From NCBI RefSeq assembly GCF_900015215.1, contig NZ_LN555523.1, positions 2,112,381-2,176,380 of the forward strand: a DNA stretch of 64,000 bases, given 5' to 3'. A program made the translations under genes and the position numbers. Under the pieces are notes generated by a model. The model was given only the letters and a program-made list of their open reading frames with translations. It was not told the origin of the DNA and searched no databases. This stretch comes from Romboutsia ilealis. Lineage in GTDB: Bacteria > Bacillota > Clostridia > Peptostreptococcales > Peptostreptococcaceae. This document shows, piece after piece, positions 45,751 to 54,935 of the stretch; the stretch's first letter is position 1, and each line of letters opens with the position of its first letter.

Positions 45751-46632
45751 TTATAATCCAGCTTCGTCTAATATTGCTGGAACATTTTCCTCTGCTCCAA
45801 TTGCCATTATATGAACACCATCACATAAATCTTCTTCTCTTAATTGCCTTATAAATTCTCCTGCCATCTTTATACCTTCTGATACCCAGTTTTCTTTTCC
45901 TACAGCTCTTAATCTTTCTATTTGTTCATCTGGAACAAATATACCTGGAACATTTGCAGTCATAAACTTAGCCATGCCTGGAGATTTCAAAGGTACTATA
46001 CCAGCTAATACTTTACAGTCCATATCTTTAGTTAATTTCCTAAATTCTCTCATATGTTCTATATCATATACAGCTTGAGTTTGGAAGAACTTAGCCCCTG
46101 CATTTATTTTCTTTTGCATCTTAATTAATTGTATTTCTATTGGAGCGTACTCTGGAGTGACTGAAGCTCCCAAATAAAATTCTGGAGATCCCTTTAACTC
46201 ATTACCAACTAAGTCTTTTCCACCCATTAAGGTTTCAGCCGTTTGAAGTATACCTATACAATCTAAATCAAATACACCCTTAGCTTGTGGATGATCTCCA
46301 ACTACTGTATGATCTCCAGTTAAAGCTAACATATTTTTTATTCCAAATACACCAGCAGATAATAGTTCCCCTTGTATAGCTATTCTATTTCTATCCCTAC
46401 CAGTTATTTGCAATACCGGTTCTAACCCAACATCTTTTAATAATTTACATGTAGCAAGTGAAGTAGTTCTCATGACTGCAGATTGAAAATCTGTAACGTT
46501 TGCTGCATGAACTCTTCCCACTAGTGGTTTAGCACATTCTATTAAATGTGAAAGGTCTGTTCCTTTTGGAGGTGCCATCTCAGTTGTAACTGCGAACTTT
46601 CCACTTTCTAATGTTTCTCTTAATAAGCTCAT
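45751..46632 (-). CDS. metF: Methylenetetrahydrofolate reductase, catalytic subunit
   Basis: TIM-barrel flavoprotein of 293 residues that reduces methylene-THF to methyl-THF. TTEMAPPKGTDLSHLI (with catalytic Glu), ALTGDHT and FFQTQAVYDIEHM are typical. It is paired with the zinc/FeS subunit MetV just upstream, as in acetogens. GGGAGG precedes the ATG. Confidence 0.95.
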   Translation of the reverse strand: MSLLRETLESGKFAVTTEMAPPKGTDLSHLIECAKPLVGRVHAANVTDFQSAVMRTTSLATCKLLKDVGLEPVLQITGRDRNRIAIQGELLSAGVFGIKNMLALTGDHTVVGDHPQAKGVFDLDCIGILQTAETLMGGKDLVGNELKGSPEFYLGASVTPEYAPIEIQLIKMQKKINAGAKFFQTQAVYDIEHMREFRKLTKDMDCKVLAGIVPLKSPGMAKFMTANVPGIFVPDEQIERLRAVGKENWVSEGIKMAGEFIRQLREEDLCDGVHIMAIGAEENVPAILDEAGL

Positions 46633-46668
46633 TAAAAATTTCCTCCCTTTATAACCTTTTAGAAGTCC

Positions 46669-47349
46669 TTATGCCTTTGCATTAGATTTTTGATTTTGTT
46701 TTTCTTTTAAATTTAAATATCTTGGATTGTTTTGTTTGGAGTAGTCTTTCATTGGTCTCATTTCTAAAAGATTATCTAATTGATTTATATCTTTTAATCT
46801 TTCATATATCATCACCCAGGCACAATCATTATCTTTACTTATCTCACACTTACCATTTTTAGCCCCACCACATGCACCATTTATTAATCCTTTAGCACAC
46901 ATAGTTACAGGGCATATTCCACCTGTCCATCCAAGCTCACATTCTCCACAAGCCTTACAGGCTTCTTCAAATTCTCCAACTCTCTTTGTCTCCCCTATAA
47001 ACATAGTGTTGTTTGCCGGATAAACGGGTATCTTTTTTAGATTTTTAACTATAGTTTGTGTTCCATCTCCACAAGCTAAAGATAAAACTGCATCTGCATC
47101 TGCTAATTCAGATTTTAATGACTTTAAATCTTTCTTAGATTTCAATAAATTGCATGCAGGATCTAATATAATATATCCTAAAACAGTTTTTCCCTCTGAT
47201 TCTAATACTTCTTTCATTTTAAGAACTTCTTCTTCACCACCACTTTTACAAGTTGCAGCACATTGATTACATCCAACTAAAACTACCTTTTCTGCATTTT
47301 TTAAAAATCCTAAGATTTCATCCATAGGCTTATTTTCAGAAATTATCAT
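46669..47349 (-). CDS. metV: Methylenetetrahydrofolate reductase, zinc-binding subunit MetV
   Basis: A 226-residue cysteine-rich partner of MetF. Metal ligands lie in GCNQCAATCKSGGEEEV, FEEACKACGECELGWTGGICPVTMCAKG and NGACGGAKNGKCEI. MetV-type subunits carry iron-sulfur clusters or zinc and link MetF to an electron donor. The ribosome-binding region GGGAATAGAG plus AT of the start codon is complementary over 12 bases to the twin small RNAs. It lies 28 bases after folD. Confidence 0.9.
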   Translation of the reverse strand: MIISENKPMDEILGFLKNAEKVVLVGCNQCAATCKSGGEEEVLKMKEVLESEGKTVLGYIILDPACNLLKSKKDLKSLKSELADADAVLSLACGDGTQTIVKNLKKIPVYPANNTMFIGETKRVGEFEEACKACGECELGWTGGICPVTMCAKGLINGACGGAKNGKCEISKDNDCAWVMIYERLKDINQLDNLLEMRPMKDYSKQNNPRYLNLKEKQNQKSNAKA

Positions 47350-47377
47350 CTCTATTCCCCCTAAAACTTACAATATA

Positions 47378-48250
47378 TTATTTATTGTTTTGAGCCTTAC
47401 AAGCCTTAACTACATGCTTAGCAAGTATAGATGATGTAACAGAACCTACTCCTGCAGGAACTGGAGTTATCATAGATGCCTTATCAAAAACAGCTGATGT
47501 ATCAACATCCCCACATAATTTCCCATCTTCATCAACATTTATACCTACATCTATTACAACTGCTCCTTTTTTTATAAAGTTTTCTTTTATCATTTTAGCT
47601 CTACCAACAGCAGCTATTAATATATCAGCTTCTGAAGTTACCTTTTCTAAATTTTTAGTTCTAGAGTGGCATATAGTAACAGTTGCATTTTCATTTAATA
47701 AAAGCATTGCAGTAGGTTTACCAACTACCATACTTCTTCCAAGTACTACTATATTAGCACCTTGTAATTCAACATTATAATGTTTTAAAATTTCTACAAC
47801 TGCAGTTGGAGTACATGGTGGGAATCCTGATGTGTCACCTTCCATTATTTTTGCAGAATTTATTGGACTAAAGCAATCTACATCTTTTTCTGGTGATATA
47901 ACGTATTTTATTTCTTCTTCATTTAACTGTTTAGGAAGTGGTCTAAAGCATAATATGCCATGAATATCTTTATTTTCATTTAAATTTCTTAAAGCCTTTT
48001 CATATTCTTCTTGTGTTATATCCTCTGATAATTCTATAACTTCAGTTTCTATACCTATAGTTTGACATCTCTTTAATGCCCCTCTTTCGTAAGCTAAATC
48101 ATTCCCTTTAGCTCCTACTCTAACTATAGCTAACTTAGGATTTATACCTTCTTTAACTAATTCATTAACTTCTTTTATTAAATTCTCACTTATTTGATCA
48201 GCTACCGGCTTTCCTTTTATTATTTGACCTTTAGTTGCAGTTACTTCCAT
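47378..48250 (-). CDS. folD: Methylene-THF dehydrogenase/methenyl-THF cyclohydrolase FolD
   Basis: Bifunctional folate enzyme of 290 residues. The active Lys is in YERGALKRCQTIG (a variant of the usual YxxxK), the NAD(P) loop is VVLGRSMVVGKPTAMLL, and TPVPAGVGSVT closes the family signature. It interconverts methylene-, methenyl- and formyl-THF. A separate cyclohydrolase gene (fchA) lies upstream. Confidence 0.95.
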   Translation of the reverse strand: MEVTATKGQIIKGKPVADQISENLIKEVNELVKEGINPKLAIVRVGAKGNDLAYERGALKRCQTIGIETEVIELSEDITQEEYEKALRNLNENKDIHGILCFRPLPKQLNEEEIKYVISPEKDVDCFSPINSAKIMEGDTSGFPPCTPTAVVEILKHYNVELQGANIVVLGRSMVVGKPTAMLLLNENATVTICHSRTKNLEKVTSEADILIAAVGRAKMIKENFIKKGAVVIDVGINVDEDGKLCGDVDTSAVFDKASMITPVPAGVGSVTSSILAKHVVKACKAQNNK

Positions 48251-48323
48251 AAAAAATGCCCCCTTAAATTTTAATTTATATAATACACAAGTATATCTTG
48301 TATTAATTTTCTTATTTAAATAA

Positions 48324-48956
48324 TTATTTTACTAGAGCTTTTTCTACTTTAGCGTAAACTTCATCACATATTTTTACGCCTTCTTCTACTAAACTATTTA
48401 CTTCTTTTCTTATTGCTTCAACATATTCCATATCTTTTATCGAGTTTATATTTATTACTACGTTTAACTGACCACTAAGTATTGCAGCCCTTAAACATTG
48501 AACTCCAACACCTACATCACTTATAGCTAGCTTTGAACCTTTATCAACTAAATCTTCATGTAATTTTATAGCATCAAAGCATACTCTTACTATGTCTATC
48601 GGAACTTCACAAGCTACCTTTAATGCATTTTCCATAATCTCTTCTTTTATTTTCTTCTCTTCCTCAGTTGAATTAGGAAGTCCATAAGCTTTTGAAAGAG
48701 GTAGGAAATTTTTTGCATCTTTATCAATCATACTTAATAATTTCTTTTCTATTTCTCTTGCTTTTACTAATATTTCATTTACGCTTTCTTCATATTCAGC
48801 ATATTTTTTCTTTCCTATCGTTAAATTGCAAACCATACTACCTAAAGCCATTCCTATAGCACCAACTAAAGCTGCTGCTCCACCGCCACCAGGTACTGCT
48901 GACTTTGAAGCTAATACATTTACAAATTCAATACAAGTTTTTTCAGATATCTTCAT
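48324..48956 (-). CDS. fchA: Methenyltetrahydrofolate cyclohydrolase (formiminotransferase-cyclodeaminase family)
   Basis: Helical protein of 210 residues. The Gly/Ala-rich LASKSAVPGGGGAAALVGAIGMAL segment near the N-terminus and KLHEDLVDKGSKLAISDVGVG match cyclodeaminase-type FchA. It converts methenyl-THF to formyl-THF in the methyl branch. AAGGGGGA precedes the ATG. A strong palindrome separates it from fhs. Confidence 0.92.
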   Translation of the reverse strand: MKISEKTCIEFVNVLASKSAVPGGGGAAALVGAIGMALGSMVCNLTIGKKKYAEYEESVNEILVKAREIEKKLLSMIDKDAKNFLPLSKAYGLPNSTEEEKKIKEEIMENALKVACEVPIDIVRVCFDAIKLHEDLVDKGSKLAISDVGVGVQCLRAAILSGQLNVVININSIKDMEYVEAIRKEVNSLVEEGVKICDEVYAKVEKALVK

Positions 48957-48999
48957 GATTTCCCCCTTAAATCCCCTAAAGATACTAAATTACTATGTA

Positions 49000-49027
49000 G
49001 TGGGGTGTGGAAATTTCCACACCCCAC
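49000..49027. repeat. 28-bp perfect palindrome between fhs and fchA
   Basis: GTGGGGTGTGGAAA and its exact complement meet without spacer. Its GC-rich arms stand out from the AT-rich surroundings. No T run follows on either strand, so it is not a standard terminator; it could stabilise or process the mRNA or bind a protein. Confidence 0.85.
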
Positions 49028-49038
49028 ATTATTATTTA

Positions 49039-50715
49039 TTAGAATAATCCTGATATTATTCCATTTTCATCAACATCAATTCTTTCCGCAGCTGGAACTT
49101 TTGGAAGTCCTGGCATTTTCATTATTGCACCAGTTAACGCAACTATAAATCCAGCACCTGCTGATACTGTTAATTGTCTAACTGTTATTCTAAATCCTGT
49201 AGGTCTACCTAATTTAGTTTGATCATCAGTTAAAGAATATTGAGTTTTAGCCATACATATAGGCATATGTGAAAATCCTAATTTTTCTAATTTTTCTAAT
49301 TCTTTTCTAGCTTGAGGAGTAAAATCCACACCATCTGCTCCATATATCTTAGTAGCTATAGCATTTATCTTATCTTCTATACTTAAATCATCTTCATAGC
49401 AAAATTCAAATTCATTTGGTTCACTAGTTAATCTTATAACTTCTTTAGCTAGTTCAATTCCACCTTCTCCACCTTTTGCCCATACTTGAGATAAAGCAAC
49501 GTTAACACCTAATTCTTTACATCTTTCTCTTACTAAGTTTATTTCTGCTTCTGTATCCGTTGGGAATTCATTTATAGCAACTACTGCTGGTAACTTAAAT
49601 ACTTGAGTTATATTTTCAACATGCTTTAATAAATTTGGAAGACCAGCCTCTAAAGCTTCTAAGTTTTCATTGTTTAACTCATCTTTTGGTACTCCACCAT
49701 TGTATTTTAGCGCTCTTACTGTAGCAACTATTATAACTGCATCAGGCTTTAAATCAGCCATTCTACATTTTATATCTAGGAATTTCTCAGCACCTAAATC
49801 AGCACCAAATCCACCTTCAGTTACTACATAATCAGCAAAGTGCATAGCCATTCTTGTAGCTATAACAGAGTTACATCCATGAGCTATATTTGCAAATGGT
49901 CCACCATGAACAAATGCAGGTGTTCCTTCTAATGTTTGAACTAAGTTTGGCTTTAATGCATCTTTTAATAATGCAGCCATAGCTCCATTAGCTTTTAATT
50001 GCTCAGCAGTTACAGGCTCACCTTGGAAATTGTATCCTACTATTATTCTTCCTAATCTAGCTTTTAAGTCAACTATATCACTTGCTAAACAGAAAGCAGC
50101 CATTACTTCCGAAGCAACTGTTATATCAAATCCATCTTCTCTAGCTACACCATCTGCTCTTGATCCTAAACCATCAACAACATTTCTCAATTGTCTATCG
50201 TTCATATCAACACATCTTCTCCAAGTTATGCTTCTAGAATCTATTCCTAATTCATTTCCTTGATGAATGTGGTTATCTAGCATAGCAGCTAATAAATTAT
50301 TTGCAGCTCCTATAGCATGAAAATCACCTGTAAAATGTAAGTTTATATCTTCCATTGGAACAACTTGTGCATATCCTCCACCTGCTGCTCCACCTTTAAT
50401 ACCAAATACAGGACCTAAAGAAGGTTCTCTTAACGCAACTAATACATTTTCACCTAATTTAGATAATCCATCTGCAACTCCTATAGTAGTAGTAGTTTTT
50501 CCTTCTCCTGCTGGAGTTGGGTTTATAGCTGTAGTTAATATTAATTTTGACTTTTTACCGCCATTGTCTCTTTTTAATAAATTATAGTCAACTTTAGCTT
50601 TATACTTACCGTATAATTCTATATCATCTTCTCCTAGGCATAGCTTTTTAGCTATTTCTCTTATATCTTGTATTTTAGCCTCTTGAGCTATTTCAATATC
50701 TGATTTGAATCCCAT
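49039..50715 (-). CDS. fhs: Formate-tetrahydrofolate ligase
   Basis: ATP-dependent enzyme of 558 residues that activates formate as 10-formyl-THF, first step of the methyl branch. The P-loop is [13 protein letters not shown] (about residue 67), followed by [24 protein letters not shown] and [16 protein letters not shown] precedes the ATG. It lies 100 bases after cooC and is separated from fchA by a strong palindrome. Confidence 0.98.
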   Translation of the reverse strand: MGFKSDIEIAQEAKIQDIREIAKKLCLGEDDIELYGKYKAKVDYNLLKRDNGGKKSKLILTTAINPTPAGEGKTTTTIGVADGLSKLGENVLVALREPSLGPVFGIKGGAAGGGYAQVVPMEDINLHFTGDFHAIGAANNLLAAMLDNHIHQGNELGIDSRSITWRRCVDMNDRQLRNVVDGLGSRADGVAREDGFDITVASEVMAAFCLASDIVDLKARLGRIIVGYNFQGEPVTAEQLKANGAMAALLKDALKPNLVQTLEGTPAFVHGGPFANIAHGCNSVIATRMAMHFADYVVTEGGFGADLGAEKFLDIKCRMADLKPDAVIIVATVRALKYNGGVPKDELNNENLEALEAGLPNLLKHVENITQVFKLPAVVAINEFPTDTEAEINLVRERCKELGVNVALSQVWAKGGEGGIELAKEVIRLTSEPNEFEFCYEDDLSIEDKINAIATKIYGADGVDFTPQARKELEKLEKLGFSHMPICMAKTQYSLTDDQTKLGRPTGFRITVRQLTVSAGAGFIVALTGAIMKMPGLPKVPAAERIDVDENGIISGLF

Positions 50716-50817
50716 AATTTGTATCCTCCCCTATAATTTAAATATTTAATTTCACTATGTGTAAATTATTTATCCTTATTAAATAATCTATCTAAATAAT
50801 GATTTCTTTGTAGCATT

Positions 50818-51603
50818 TTAATTACAGGACACGCTTAAGCCCATCAACTTATTTTTTATTGCTTCAATTTGTTCTCTAGTTTCTTGGCTAGTGTCATATG
50901 GAGATTTATTACTTCTATCTGAATCTATAACATCTTGGTTATAATATATAAAGCCTAAAGCTTCTCCATCCTCTAAGTTAGACATTATAAATTCTTTATC
51001 TTCTTTATTTCTAATTTTGTTGCCTACGACAAATACTTGTTTAACACCTATATCTTTACCTAAACTTTTAACTTTTCTATAAGTTTGTAGACTTCTTTCA
51101 CCTGGTTCAACTACTACTATAAAGGCATCAACCCCCTGTGCAGTTCCTCTTCCCAAGTGCTCAATACCTGCTTCCATATCCATTACTACTACATCTTTAT
51201 TTTGTAATATTAGATGCGAGCAAAGCCTTTTTAATAATACATGCTCTGGACAAACACAACCTGAGCCACCAGAATCCACAGTACCTAAAGTAAGTAATCT
51301 AACACCATTGTATTCTTTACAATAATTTTTAGGTATATCATCTACCTTAGGATTCAATTTAAACATTTTATTAAAAGTTCCTGTTTCTGCAGCAGTTCTT
51401 TCTGAAACTAATTTTTTCATTTCTGATATTGGAACTATAGAATCATATACTTCTTTTGGAAATCCCAAGGCTAAACCTAAATTAGCATCAGGATCTGCAT
51501 CTACAGCAACTACCCTGTATCCATCATCTGCAAACATTCTAGACAACATAGAAGAAAAAGTTGTCTTTCCTACTCCACCTTTACCTGTTATCGCTATCTT
51601 CAT
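50818..51603 (-). CDS. cooC: CO dehydrogenase maturation ATPase CooC
   Basis: MinD-fold ATPase of about 261 residues that delivers nickel to CODH. Deviant Walker A TGKGGVGKTTF, GSGCVCPEHVLLK with the CXC nickel/dimer motif, and DMEAGIEHLGRGTAQGVD are present. The ATG at 51603 with AAAGGTGG upstream is chosen; the longer frame adds 22 residues with no site. It follows cooS by 140 bases. Confidence 0.95.
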   Translation of the reverse strand: MKIAITGKGGVGKTTFSSMLSRMFADDGYRVVAVDADPDANLGLALGFPKEVYDSIVPISEMKKLVSERTAAETGTFNKMFKLNPKVDDIPKNYCKEYNGVRLLTLGTVDSGGSGCVCPEHVLLKRLCSHLILQNKDVVVMDMEAGIEHLGRGTAQGVDAFIVVVEPGERSLQTYRKVKSLGKDIGVKQVFVVGNKIRNKEDKEFIMSNLEDGEALGFIYYNQDVIDSDRSNKSPYDTSQETREQIEAIKNKLMGLSVSCN

Positions 51604-51738
51604 ATTATACCACCTTTTGCTATAGATAAACCATACAATAATTTGCACATTTATCTTTTTTTTTATCATTTTGTACGTTTATTCATGAATATTATTATTT
51701 TTTTAATATCAAATATTCCATTTATATTCATATTATTA

Positions 51739-53655
51739 TTAAGCTTCAACTACATGATTCATTTTTTCTTCAACTAATTTTTCAAAACGAACACGTTTCT
51801 TTTCTATATCAGATATTATTATTTGTGCTAATTCTTCTGGATTTTCATTAACTGTAAACTTAGCTCCTACCATATCTTGTAATTCACCACATAATATTTC
51901 TACCGCTCTTGATGAACCTTTTACTGGAGGCATTATTCCTAAGTATGTGTCTATACCAGAAGCTACAACATAAGTACCTATAGCAACTGCCTTTTCAGAC
52001 ATCCATTCTGGTGCAACTCCTACTACTGGAAGATCACACATATCCATATCTAAAGCTTTCGCAGTTTCACTTACTACCTCCAATATACGGCTACAATCAA
52101 CACAAGAACCTAAATGTAGAACTGGTGGTATATCAACTAGTTCACAAACTGTTGCTAAACCTTTACATGCTAGCTTTCTAGCTTCCTTAGTCATTAAACC
52201 AAATTTAGCTGCAGCAGATGCACCACATCCAGTGGTAACAACAAGTATGTCATTTTTAATTAATTCTTTCATTATTGTTATGTGAGCTTTATTAGAAATG
52301 CCTTTAGCATTATTACATCCAACTACACCTGCAACTCCTCTTAATACTCCAGATTTTAAACAATCTGCTAATGGTTTAAGAGTACCTGCCGGATCTATTT
52401 GTGAATTTACAACCCTATCTAATTGACCAAGTATTGCATTTAGACTATATCCTACTGTTGCACTTGACTTTAATTCTGGTATAAGTACTTTTGATTTGTC
52501 TCTATTTTTAAAGTTTAATATCGCTTCTTTAACTATATTTCGTGCATCTTCATATGCAGTTTCTTCTGAGAATTCCATATATGTTGATTCCGCTATTTTA
52601 GCCTTTGGAGATGTTGTTATGAATTTTGTGTGATAGCATTTAGCAACCTTTGCTAATGCTGGGAATATACATTGAACGTCAACTATCATTGCTTCCACTG
52701 CACCTGTAACTATTGCAAGTTCTTGTTGGTGGAAGTCTCCTGCAGTTTTTACACCATGTCTCATTGTAACTTCATTACCTGTACAGCACATTCCTGCTAA
52801 GTTTATTCCTTCTGCTCCAACTTCTTTAGCTAATTCAACTAATTCTGGATCTTCAGATGCTAAAACTATCATTTCAGACAATGAAGGTTCATGTCCATGT
52901 AATATTATATTTACTTTATTTTCTTCTAAAACTCCTAAGTTTGCTTCTGTTTCTCTTACTGTTGGAGTTCCAAATAATATATCACTAAATCTAGTTCCGA
53001 TCATAGATCCAGCCCACCCATCTGCTAAAGATGTTCTAAGTGACATATGTATTAAGCTATCTATGTCTGCTGTACATCCTATATGAGTTGAATGCATTAT
53101 AGTAGTGACTTCTCTGTCTATTGCTCTTGGTTCTATTCCAAGGTCTTTCCATACTTTTTGTCTTTTTGCTGGAGCATTCTTTAAAAATCTTGCTACTCCG
53201 TAAGGTTTACCAAATTCCATTAATGCAACATCTGCAACCTCGTGAGCTATATCGTATATATCTCTACCTTCTGTTTCTACATCCCACTCTTTTGCTAATG
53301 TTATTAATTTTGCTTCATCTTTTATTGTATAATTACCATCTCTACTTGCTAATGCCATTGTATGAGCTATATCTCTTGCATGATCAGAGTGAGCTGCAGT
53401 CCCACCTGCAACCATTCTTGCATAATTTCTCCCTACTATAACATGTTCATCAGCACCACATAGACCTCTAGGTGTTTTTGGTGTTATCCTACAAGGTCCC
53501 ATTCCACATATTCTGCAACAGTTACCTTGAAGACCAAAACCACATTGAGCCTTAAAACTTTGTTTTCTATCATACATTGTCTCTACGCCATCTCTTTCAG
53601 CCTTATCTAATAATACTTGGCTGTTTAAGTCGATAGTCATCATTTTCTTATCCAT
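51739..53655 (-). CDS. cooS: Carbon monoxide dehydrogenase, catalytic subunit
   Basis: Ni-Fe CODH of about 638 residues. N-terminal B- and D-cluster cysteines are in AQCGFGLQGNCCRICGMGPCRI and GLCGADEH; C-cluster ligands include His in HGHEPSLSEM, Cys in GMCCTGNE, VGCNN, TTGCGASA and HLGSCVDC. It produces CO for AcsB. The ATG at 53655 with GGGGG upstream is chosen; the frame opens 20 residues earlier without a site. A TATAAT box at 53748 on the minus strand may belong to the operon promoter, but a matching -35 is unclear. Confidence 0.97.
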   Translation of the reverse strand: MDKKMMTIDLNSQVLLDKAERDGVETMYDRKQSFKAQCGFGLQGNCCRICGMGPCRITPKTPRGLCGADEHVIVGRNYARMVAGGTAAHSDHARDIAHTMALASRDGNYTIKDEAKLITLAKEWDVETEGRDIYDIAHEVADVALMEFGKPYGVARFLKNAPAKRQKVWKDLGIEPRAIDREVTTIMHSTHIGCTADIDSLIHMSLRTSLADGWAGSMIGTRFSDILFGTPTVRETEANLGVLEENKVNIILHGHEPSLSEMIVLASEDPELVELAKEVGAEGINLAGMCCTGNEVTMRHGVKTAGDFHQQELAIVTGAVEAMIVDVQCIFPALAKVAKCYHTKFITTSPKAKIAESTYMEFSEETAYEDARNIVKEAILNFKNRDKSKVLIPELKSSATVGYSLNAILGQLDRVVNSQIDPAGTLKPLADCLKSGVLRGVAGVVGCNNAKGISNKAHITIMKELIKNDILVVTTGCGASAAAKFGLMTKEARKLACKGLATVCELVDIPPVLHLGSCVDCSRILEVVSETAKALDMDMCDLPVVGVAPEWMSEKAVAIGTYVVASGIDTYLGIMPPVKGSSRAVEILCGELQDMVGAKFTVNENPEELAQIIISDIEKKRVRFEKLVEEKMNHVVEA

Positions 53656-53805
53656 ATTCCTATATCCCCCTCTAAATTGATTTATAAATCCTAGGATGAA
53701 TAAAAAATATGTCAATTAAAAATTAAGTCTCTATACTAGCTAATTTGATTATATACTAATTCAAATTAAATTTATTATATTTCTAATACTCTTTTAATAA
53801 TCTAA

Positions 53806-54717
53806 TTATTTAATATTTTTAGCTATAAGAGCTCCATATGCTATAGAATATAATTTTGATTCTGCACTATCAGCTCTTGAAACTAAAACTATTGGTGCCT
53901 TCGCTCCCATGATTACACCTGCTGATTTAGCATCTGCCATATATGTAAATGATTTACCTATCCCATTACCAACTTCTATAGTAGGTACTAATAAAATATC
54001 AATATCTCCTGATACTTCACTTTTAAAACCTTTTATATCGCTAGCTTCCTTTGATAAGGCTATATCAAAGGATAATGGTCCTTCAACTATGACATTTTTA
54101 CCAAATTTACCATTTACAAATGCCTTTTGTAATAAATCTGCATCTACAGTGGCTTGCATTTTAGTATCTACTTTTTCTTTAGCAGCCAGACATGCTACTT
54201 TTACAGTATCTAATCCTAAAACTTTAGCCGCTTGTATCGCATTTTTAAGTATCATCTCTTTTTGTTCATAATTAGGTGAAATATTCATCCCACCATCTGT
54301 TAATAATAATAATTTATGATAATTCTCTATTTGATATGCCACAACATGGCTAAGGAGACTATCAGTTCTAATTCCATAATCTTTATTTAATACAGATTTG
54401 AGAAGAACTGAAGTATCTAAAATGCCTTTCATTACAAAATCTGCATTTTTAGTTGATACTAACTCAACAGCTATTCTAGCACTCTCTTCTATACTATTAG
54501 AATTTAAGATTTTTATTCCAGTTAAATCAAAATTTATTTCTTCTGAAATCAACTTTATTTTATCCTTATCCCCCACTAGTATAGGTTCTATTATTTGATT
54601 TTCTACTGCATCTTTTACAGCCTGTAAAACTTCTTTCTCTTCTGCTGCCGCTACAGAAAGAATTACTTTTTCTTCCCCTTTAAGTATATCTAAAATATCT
54701 TTTAATTCTTTTATCAA
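53806..54717 (-). CDS. ptb: Phosphate butyryltransferase
   Basis: Acyl-CoA to acyl-phosphate transferase of 303 residues in the phosphotransacylase fold. DFVMKGILDTSVLLKSVLN, LLLLTDGGMNISP and GAKAPIVLVSRADS are typical. It provides butyryl phosphate for ATP formation, although butyrate kinase is not in this window. AAGGGGG precedes the ATG. A MITE-like element lies 27 bases upstream of the start and may affect its promoter. Confidence 0.93.
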   Translation of the reverse strand: MIKELKDILDILKGEEKVILSVAAAEEKEVLQAVKDAVENQIIEPILVGDKDKIKLISEEINFDLTGIKILNSNSIEESARIAVELVSTKNADFVMKGILDTSVLLKSVLNKDYGIRTDSLLSHVVAYQIENYHKLLLLTDGGMNISPNYEQKEMILKNAIQAAKVLGLDTVKVACLAAKEKVDTKMQATVDADLLQKAFVNGKFGKNVIVEGPLSFDIALSKEASDIKGFKSEVSGDIDILLVPTIEVGNGIGKSFTYMADAKSAGVIMGAKAPIVLVSRADSAESKLYSIAYGALIAKNIK

Positions 54718-54743
54718 ATTAAAGCCCCCTTTTATATAATTAA

Positions 54744-54863
54744 TACGTCGTGTTAATTATTTTACTAATCATATTAAAATTACTATATAAAGCTTTTTAC
54801 TATTAAAATATGCCTATTAAAATCTAGTATTTCCAATTATTATATTTAATTAGCACAATGAGT
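54744..54863. mobile_element. MITE-like element, copy B (120 bp)
   Basis: Same family as the 28631 copy. Terminal inverted repeats of 16 bases (11 of 16 match; inner end GTGYTAATTA) and flanking TAATTAA at 54737 and 54864. The internal TTACTATATAAAG and AGCACAA-GAG blocks align with copy A. It lies between ptb and the TPR gene. Confidence 0.65.
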
Positions 54864-54890
54864 TAATTAAATAATAGCACACGTGCATAA

Positions 54891-54920
54891 AAAAACTTCT
54901 ATAATTAAATAGAAGTTTTT
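54891..54920 (-). terminator. Terminator after the TPR gene
   Basis: Perfect ten-base stem AAAAACTTCT/AGAAGTTTTT, T run on the minus strand. Confidence 0.85.
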
Positions 54921-54935
54921 AAATTTATATATACT

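Noticed and set aside
53740-53790. Defined SigmaA promoter for the Wood-Ljungdahl operon
   Set aside because: A TATAAT box is present but no -35 box at 16-18 bases is convincing.
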